A program made the position numbers and the translations under genes. A stretch of 64,000 nt of DNA from Candidatus Nitrotoga sp. HW29 (GTDB lineage: Bacteria; Pseudomonadota; Gammaproteobacteria; Burkholderiales; Gallionellaceae). The stretch spans positions 1 through 64,000 of the forward strand of contig NZ_CAKMAA020000030.1 in the NCBI RefSeq assembly GCF_924101635.2, given 5' to 3'. The number at the start of each line of letters is the position of its first letter. Position 1 is the stretch's first letter. This document shows positions 59,524 through 64,000 of this stretch, one piece after another. The notes beneath the pieces were generated by a model that was given only the letters and a program-made list of their open reading frames with translations, was not told where the DNA came from and did not search any database.

Positions 59524-60884
59524 GCAAAAAATTTTTTGGTACGGATGGTGTGCGCGGACGGGTGGGTGAATATCCTATTACGCCGGAATTTGTAATGCAC
59601 TTGGGCTATTCCGCAGGCAAAGTGCTGGCTTCCGCAGATTGGCATTTATCACAGGGTGAAAATCCCGGGGTACTGATTGGCAAGGACACGCGTATTTCTG
59701 GCTATTTGCTTGAATCGGCTTTGCAGGCGGGTTTGATTGCCGCCGGTGTAGACGTTTATTTGGCCGGCCCAGTGCCAACGCCTGCAGTGGCTTATCTAAC
59801 TCGTGCATTACGTTTGCAGGCGGGCATCGTGATTTCCGCTTCACATAATTTGTTTGAGGATAATGGCATTAAATTTTTTTCCAGCCAAGGCAGCAAACTA
59901 GCAGATGAAATGGAATACGCCATTGAAGCGAGGCTGGAAACATCAATAGAAACCATGCCTTCGGCTAAGCTGGGCAAAGCCAAACGCTTATCAGATGCGG
60001 CGGGCCGTTATATTGAATTTTGCAAGAGTAGCTTTCCTTACGATTTAGATCTGCGCGGCCTGAAATTGGTGGTGGATTGCGCGCACGGTGCTTGCTATCA
60101 GATTGCCCGACATGTTTTCCACGAGCTGGGTGCGGATGTTGTAGCTATCGGTGTGCAACCGGATGGTAAAAATATCAACGCTGGTTATGGCGCGACTGCC
60201 CCGGCCAATTTACAGCAAGCCGTTAAAGACCATCACGCTGATCTGGGTATTGCCCTTGATGGTGATGGTGACCGCCTGATAATGGTGGACGCGGATGGAT
60301 GCTTATATGATGGCGATCAGCTACTCTATATTATTGCCAAGCACCGTCATGTGCAGGGTACGCTCAAGGGGGGGGTAGTGGGAACCTTAATGACCAATCT
60401 GGCTTTCGAGCATGCCATGCAGCGTATGCATGTACCCTTTGCGCGTGCCAAAGTGGGTGATCGTCATGTAATGGAAACGATGTTGCAACAAGGCTGGCAA
60501 CTGGGTGGAGAAAATTCCGGTCATATTATCTGTCTTGATCGGCACACAACGGGTGATGGCATCATCTCTGCCTTGCAAGTGTTGCATGCACTTTGTATAA
60601 ATCAGCAGACTTTGGCTCAAGCTATTTCAGATTTGACACTATATCCACAAATATTACTGAATGTGCGTGTTGCCAGAGGGGTGGATTGCTCTACGCATGC
60701 CAATGTACGTGAAGTAGTGATGGCTGCCGAAACGGCACTCGATGGTTGTGGCAGAGTATTGTTAAGGCCTTCCGGAACCGAACCGTTGTTGCGTGTGATG
60801 GTGGAAGGAGAGGATGGTGAAAAAGTTCGGCACTGGGCGGAAACCATTGCACAAGCTGTTAGAGAAGCGGCGCAGATAAATTGA
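59520..60884 (+). CDS. glmM: Phosphoglucosamine mutase
   Basis: Converts glucosamine-6-phosphate to the 1-phosphate for peptidoglycan and lipid A. The 454-residue protein starts at GTG 59520, overlapping the folP stop. Motifs: opening [22 protein letters not shown], phosphoserine loop GIVISASHN (Ser108), metal loop [16 protein letters not shown], sugar loop [12 protein letters not shown] and phosphate loop [18 protein letters not shown]. Standard length and order after ftsH-folP. Confidence 0.96.
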   Translation: MSKKFFGTDGVRGRVGEYPITPEFVMHLGYSAGKVLASADWHLSQGENPGVLIGKDTRISGYLLESALQAGLIAAGVDVYLAGPVPTPAVAYLTRALRLQAGIVISASHNLFEDNGIKFFSSQGSKLADEMEYAIEARLETSIETMPSAKLGKAKRLSDAAGRYIEFCKSSFPYDLDLRGLKLVVDCAHGACYQIARHVFHELGADVVAIGVQPDGKNINAGYGATAPANLQQAVKDHHADLGIALDGDGDRLIMVDADGCLYDGDQLLYIIAKHRHVQGTLKGGVVGTLMTNLAFEHAMQRMHVPFARAKVGDRHVMETMLQQGWQLGGENSGHIICLDRHTTGDGIISALQVLHALCINQQTLAQAISDLTLYPQILLNVRVARGVDCSTHANVREVVMAAETALDGCGRVLLRPSGTEPLLRVMVEGEDGEKVRHWAETIAQAVREAAQIN

Positions 60885-61101
60885 TAGGGGAACCTGTTAG
60901 ATTTTGAATTTTTTGATTTTAACGCGTTTACATCATATTTGATCCGTTACGCCGGATTGACGTTCTTCCCCAGCGGGGCATGGGCTTGTTGTCAAGAGTC
61001 ATTACCCCTGGTTTCAGCATACAAATTATTTCTTGCCTGATGGTATTGGATCCAATGGTATCTCAGTAGCGATGTAGTTAATCGGATGTGTTACCGTTAG
61101 A

Positions 61102-61932
61102 TTAGCTGTCTGGTTGCAGTGGTTGCTTTGCGCTTGCATCGGGTATATTTTTTTGGATATGATTTTCATTGTTGATGGTAAGCGTTTTGTCTTCACTATG
61201 ATGAGATGGCGTTAACTTGAAATTTCGCGACAGCGTTTGCGCTTTCAGTACTTCAGCTGCACTCATGAGATTTGCTACATTATCGCGCCCAGAAATGCCG
61301 GGTTCGTAGCCTTGTGCGGATGCGAGGTTATACCAGACGTAAGCTTGTGTCAGGTCACGTTGGATACCTTCGCCAGTTTTGTAAAATGTTCCAAGCTGAT
61401 ATTGGGCTTCAGGATAGCCATTGTGAGCTGCTTTCTCAATCCATTGAGCAGCAGCGGTGAAATCCTGCAATACGCCTCGGCCACTTCTGTAAAGTAGACC
61501 CAGATTGAATTCTGCCCCTGCATGTCCCTGCTTGGCGGCTAAATTAAACCACTTCAGTGCTTCTTTGTAATTTATGGGGAATTCGCCTCCTGGCATGTAC
61601 ATGAGCCCCGCAGCGTATTGATCATCGGCTTTACCCCGTTGGGCTTTTTCGAGGATAAGTGTTCTGCTTGGCTTTATTTCATGGGCGATGTGTGGAGAGA
61701 CGATGGTAAGATCAGGTTTGGATAGCAGGTAAATCGTGATAAAAAAACCTACGCAGCCAAGTAAACCCAAGATAGCTGCGACAGAAAGCTTGAAGAGCCC
61801 ACTGAATTTAAAGAATCGATGCTTACAGTCACGACACCGGTATGGTGCGTAAAGTAAGTGGTTCATGTGGTCTTCGTTTTTTTTCCACGAAGAATGGCGT
61901 ACGTTCATACTTTCGCAACGCGCGCATATCAT
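61102..61932 (-). CDS. Zinc-ribbon, membrane-anchored Sel1-repeat protein
   Basis: Not assigned to a pathway. I use ATG 61932; a TTG at 61947 would add five residues. The 276-residue protein has an N-terminal zinc-ribbon-like pair (CARCES and CRDCKHRFF), one membrane helix (about residues 50-70, SVAAILGLLGCVGFFITIYLL), and then at least three Sel1-type repeats: KADDQYAAGLMYMPGGEF, HAGAEFNLGLLYRSGRGV and PEAQYQLGTFYKTGEGI. The repeats lie on the far side of the helix, presumably periplasmic. Sel1 proteins act as interaction scaffolds. It stands alone with minus orientation, after glmM. Confidence 0.83.
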   Translation of the reverse strand: MICARCESMNVRHSSWKKNEDHMNHLLYAPYRCRDCKHRFFKFSGLFKLSVAAILGLLGCVGFFITIYLLSKPDLTIVSPHIAHEIKPSRTLILEKAQRGKADDQYAAGLMYMPGGEFPINYKEALKWFNLAAKQGHAGAEFNLGLLYRSGRGVLQDFTAAAQWIEKAAHNGYPEAQYQLGTFYKTGEGIQRDLTQAYVWYNLASAQGYEPGISGRDNVANLMSAAEVLKAQTLSRNFKLTPSHHSEDKTLTINNENHIQKNIPDASAKQPLQPDS

Positions 61933-62194
61933 TTTGTCAACGTCCAATGGGCGTAAAGTTTACCGACACTAAAACAATAATCCGGTTTAAGGATAAATAT
62001 TGAAGTTGCGGAACGCACTATGAAGAACACCATGTGAGAATGTTGAACATTTTACACTAAATTTTCATTTTCAATGATCGCTCCCGGCGGCAACCAACAG
62101 GTTGCGCTATTTAGTTGTTCCTACGTTTTTTGTAAAAATCTTTCGGATGATATTAACGGTTGCAGTTGGGGCTTGAATCCGCCTATAGTTGTCT

Positions 62195-62659
62195 ATGACA
62201 TACGAAAATAAATTTACCTTCCTTACTCATCATGTTGAAATTCTGTGCTCCAGCTATTTCCACTGGACTGGAAAATCTTTTTTTGATGAAGGCGTTATCC
62301 ATGCAAATGCTGTAGAGGCACTTTTTGTGGCTCCCTTCGCGATTCTCTCCCACGGTATTGAGGTAGACCCAATATTCAATTACGGTAATCAACGAGCGCT
62401 GGATATATTTGAAATGAGCTGGGAAGAGTTTATCGCTCTGCCATCACGCTTATCGGCTGAAACAGTAAATCAAGAAGAGCGGGTTAAGTTGCTGGATGCA
62501 GTTAGCAGATATGGATATATCAATAATTATTCTGGTATCCGGATCTCGAAGTCCGGTCGGCGTTTCATGATCCGTGACGCTACGGTATGGAATTTGATGA
62601 CACCAGAGGGGCAATTTTATGGCCAAGCAGCACTCATTAGAGATTGGGAGGATCTTTAA
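62195..62659 (+). CDS. MEKHLA-domain (PAS-like) protein
   Basis: Single-domain protein of 154 residues matching the MEKHLA family, a PAS-related fold first noted at the C-terminus of plant HD-ZIP proteins. Recognisable parts are FDEGVIHANAVEALFVAPFAILSHGIEVDPIFNYGNQRALDIFEMSWEEF in outline, the LPSRLSAE stretch and GRRFMIRDATVWNL. In bacteria these proteins are small, often linked to stress or redox sensing, with unproven function. ATG 62195 is used rather than TTG 62189; no clear ribosome-binding site is seen. It has no operon partner. Confidence 0.82.
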   Translation: MTYENKFTFLTHHVEILCSSYFHWTGKSFFDEGVIHANAVEALFVAPFAILSHGIEVDPIFNYGNQRALDIFEMSWEEFIALPSRLSAETVNQEERVKLLDAVSRYGYINNYSGIRISKSGRRFMIRDATVWNLMTPEGQFYGQAALIRDWEDL

Positions 62660-62818
62660 TTTTTGCGATACGTCGTTAAAAATACTTTACAGGCTTCTTC
62701 AACATTAACAAAAAATATTTCTTAACTTCAAACCCGCTAGACCGATAACAAGTTCATGGATTTCGAACTTGAATCCACTTAATTAAATTTTAGACAATTT
62801 AAGGTGTGAGGATTGGAT

Positions 62819-63187
62819 ATGGATAGCAAAATTATATTTATTAAAACGAGTAAGGGTGAAGACGAAAGTAACAGGTTAACAAATTATCTATCCAGTGAGA
62901 TTAAACGTGCTTTTTATTTAATTGATAACAAATCCACTGTGAAAGAATTGATGAAGCGGGCTGCGCCCAGTTTGCGTGTATCGCTTGAATATATGTTACA
63001 AGAATTAATAAATGGAGGCTTTATTCAAGATAAAGACAAGGTGAATTGCGTTACTAATATTGCGATTCCACGGGATAGAAGAGTCAACAGCGCTACCAAG
63101 GCTTATGCGGGCCGAGATCGACGGAGTGCGAGACCGTTGCGAGTGACTGAGCGCCAAATAAGCTCACACAAAATACGATCTATTTAA
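62819..63187 (+). CDS. Small unknown protein, winged-helix-like
   Basis: Protein of 122 residues that I cannot name. ATG 62819 is used because GAGG lies seven bases before it; TTG 62813 lies too close to that site. The first 75 residues (IKRAFYLIDNKSTVKELMKRA, then LRVSLEYMLQELINGGFI) resemble the N-terminal helical, winged-helix-like part of larger regulatory proteins in related bacteria. The last 45 are rich in Arg and Ser (RDRRVNSATKAYAGRDRRSA) and probably disordered. It may be a shortened relative of a longer regulator. It lies between the MEKHLA and LemA genes. Confidence 0.55.
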   Translation: MDSKIIFIKTSKGEDESNRLTNYLSSEIKRAFYLIDNKSTVKELMKRAAPSLRVSLEYMLQELINGGFIQDKDKVNCVTNIAIPRDRRVNSATKAYAGRDRRSARPLRVTERQISSHKIRSI

Positions 63188-63465
63188 TTAATGGCGCATC
63201 ATCATTATGAATGCTTGTTTGATCAAAATTTGATATTTGCAAAGCGATGAAATTCTTGTATTGAAAAATCCAGTGATGGCATTTGTAGTAAGGAAGGGTA
63301 TTTGTTTGATAGTCAGCTGTGTAGGGTGTTTGTTCGTTCAGGCTGTGCAAGCCAATTTCAGAAACTAATCAGAAGCAGCCGGTCAAGAATTCTCATCTTA
63401 AGCGAACACTGCATGTTTTTTCAATGCTCACGTTGGGCGTATAAGTACAACAGAAAGAGGTCAAT

Positions 63466-64000
63466 ATGTATACGCTTATTTCCTTTGGTATCGTTGCCAT
63501 TGCATTGATTTATGGCATTAGTTTGTATAACAACTTGGTTAATGTCAAAAATGCCGTTGCCAAGGCTTGGGCTAATATAGACGTGTTGCTGAAACAGCGC
63601 CATGATGAGTTACCCAAGCTGGTTGAAGTGTGCAAACAATACAAGCAATTCGAGCAATCCACCCTGCAAAAAATTATCGAGGCACGGTCACAGGTGCAGT
63701 CTGCAGGAAACCGGCAAGATATCGATGCCCTTGGGCAGGCGGAAGGGATGCTGCGCGCGGGACTGGGCAGAATTTTTGCCCTTGCAGAAGCTTACCCGGA
63801 GCTGAAAGCTAATGTAAATTTTATGCAGCTGCAGAACCGTATCAGCACGCTTGAGAATGGGATCGCTGATCGCCGTGAATTTTATAACGAAGCAGTGAAT
63901 ATTAATAACGTCCAAATTGAAGTATTTCCCGCCAATATCCTTTCGAAAATGTTCGGTTTTGGTGAAAAGCCCTTGTTGGTATTTTCCACACAAGAAAAAA
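63466..64000 (+). CDS. LemA family protein, cut by the window edge
   Basis: Partial gene; the frame is open to the last base. ATG 63466 has AGAGG five bases upstream. The N-terminal 17 or so residues form a membrane helix (LISFGIVAIALIYGISLYNNLV), and the rest is the alpha-helical LemA domain: VKNAVAKAWANIDVLLKQRHDELPKLVE, AYPELKANVNFMQLQNRISTLENGIADRREFYNEAVNINN in outline, then EVFPANILSKMFGF. LemA proteins are anchored inner-membrane proteins of uncertain role, often followed by a TPM-domain or M48 gene. At least 178 residues are present and nearly all of the domain is seen. Confidence 0.9.
   Translation, partial: MYTLISFGIVAIALIYGISLYNNLVNVKNAVAKAWANIDVLLKQRHDELPKLVEVCKQYKQFEQSTLQKIIEARSQVQSAGNRQDIDALGQAEGMLRAGLGRIFALAEAYPELKANVNFMQLQNRISTLENGIADRREFYNEAVNINNVQIEVFPANILSKMFGFGEKPLLVFSTQEK

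Overview
The window reads as the chromosome of an autotroph-like betaproteobacterium, most likely order Nitrosomonadales and possibly near Gallionellaceae. I infer this from gene order and protein style: hemH-hrcA-nadK-recN-bamE-dapB-carA-carB-greA, yhbY/rlmE-ftsH-folP-glmM, orn/M48 protease-cytochrome c-pcd-rsgA, and rpmF-plsX-fabHDG. Assimilatory sulfate genes of the APS-reductase type and moderate GC fit. No rRNA, tRNA, insertion sequence, prophage or CRISPR array was recognised. Almost all sequence is ordinary core genome; accessory material is confined to a few short gaps.

Layout. 0.3-8.7 kb is an iron-acquisition block: a ferric-iron ABC importer (binding protein, fused permease, ATPase), Fur, an ExbB-ExbD-TonB energiser and an FTR1-type iron permease, preceded by an NlpC/P60 hydrolase. 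9.2-15.7 kb is a TetR-controlled tripartite RND efflux operon (adaptor, pump, outer-membrane channel). 16.2-22.7 kb is a lipid operon on the minus strand: lnt, a GIY-YIG protein, yceD, rpmF, plsX, fabH, fabD, fabG. 22.9-25.6 kb carries a CbbY-like phosphatase, an RluF-like pseudouridine synthase and queA. 25.6-27.0 kb holds a HEPN-domain gene bracketed by palindromic repeats, and a YqhA-type membrane protein. 27.3-34.5 kb is sulfate assimilation: cysB divergent from a TSUP exporter, then cysI, DUF934, cysH, cysD, cysN. 34.5-36.4 kb is accessory: a secreted DUF5648-type protein and apparent gene debris.

36.4-43.1 kb returns to core genes (CbiB-like protein, rsgA, pcd, cytochrome c, M48 protease, orn, hemH, hrcA). 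43.1-45.6 kb is an insertion between hrcA and nadK: a lipoprotein-start relic, a hicA toxin relic, a secreted PEGA/formylglycine-generating-enzyme-like protein and a probable small RNA with its own promoter and terminator. 45.6-60.9 kb is housekeeping: NAD kinase, RecN, BamE, DapB, a DUF4202 protein, carAB with a long structured leader, GreA, YhbY, RlmE, FtsH, FolP, GlmM. 61.1-64.0 kb ends with a zinc-ribbon/Sel1 membrane protein, a MEKHLA protein, a small unknown protein and a LemA gene cut by the window edge.

The most notable non-routine signals are the hrcA-nadK insertion with its small-RNA candidate, the repeat-bracketed HEPN gene, the carA leader, the terminator-like hairpin inside the start of the iron permease gene, and the unusual start of fabH. 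None of these amounts to a proven new system; all start choices and regulatory sites are read by eye.
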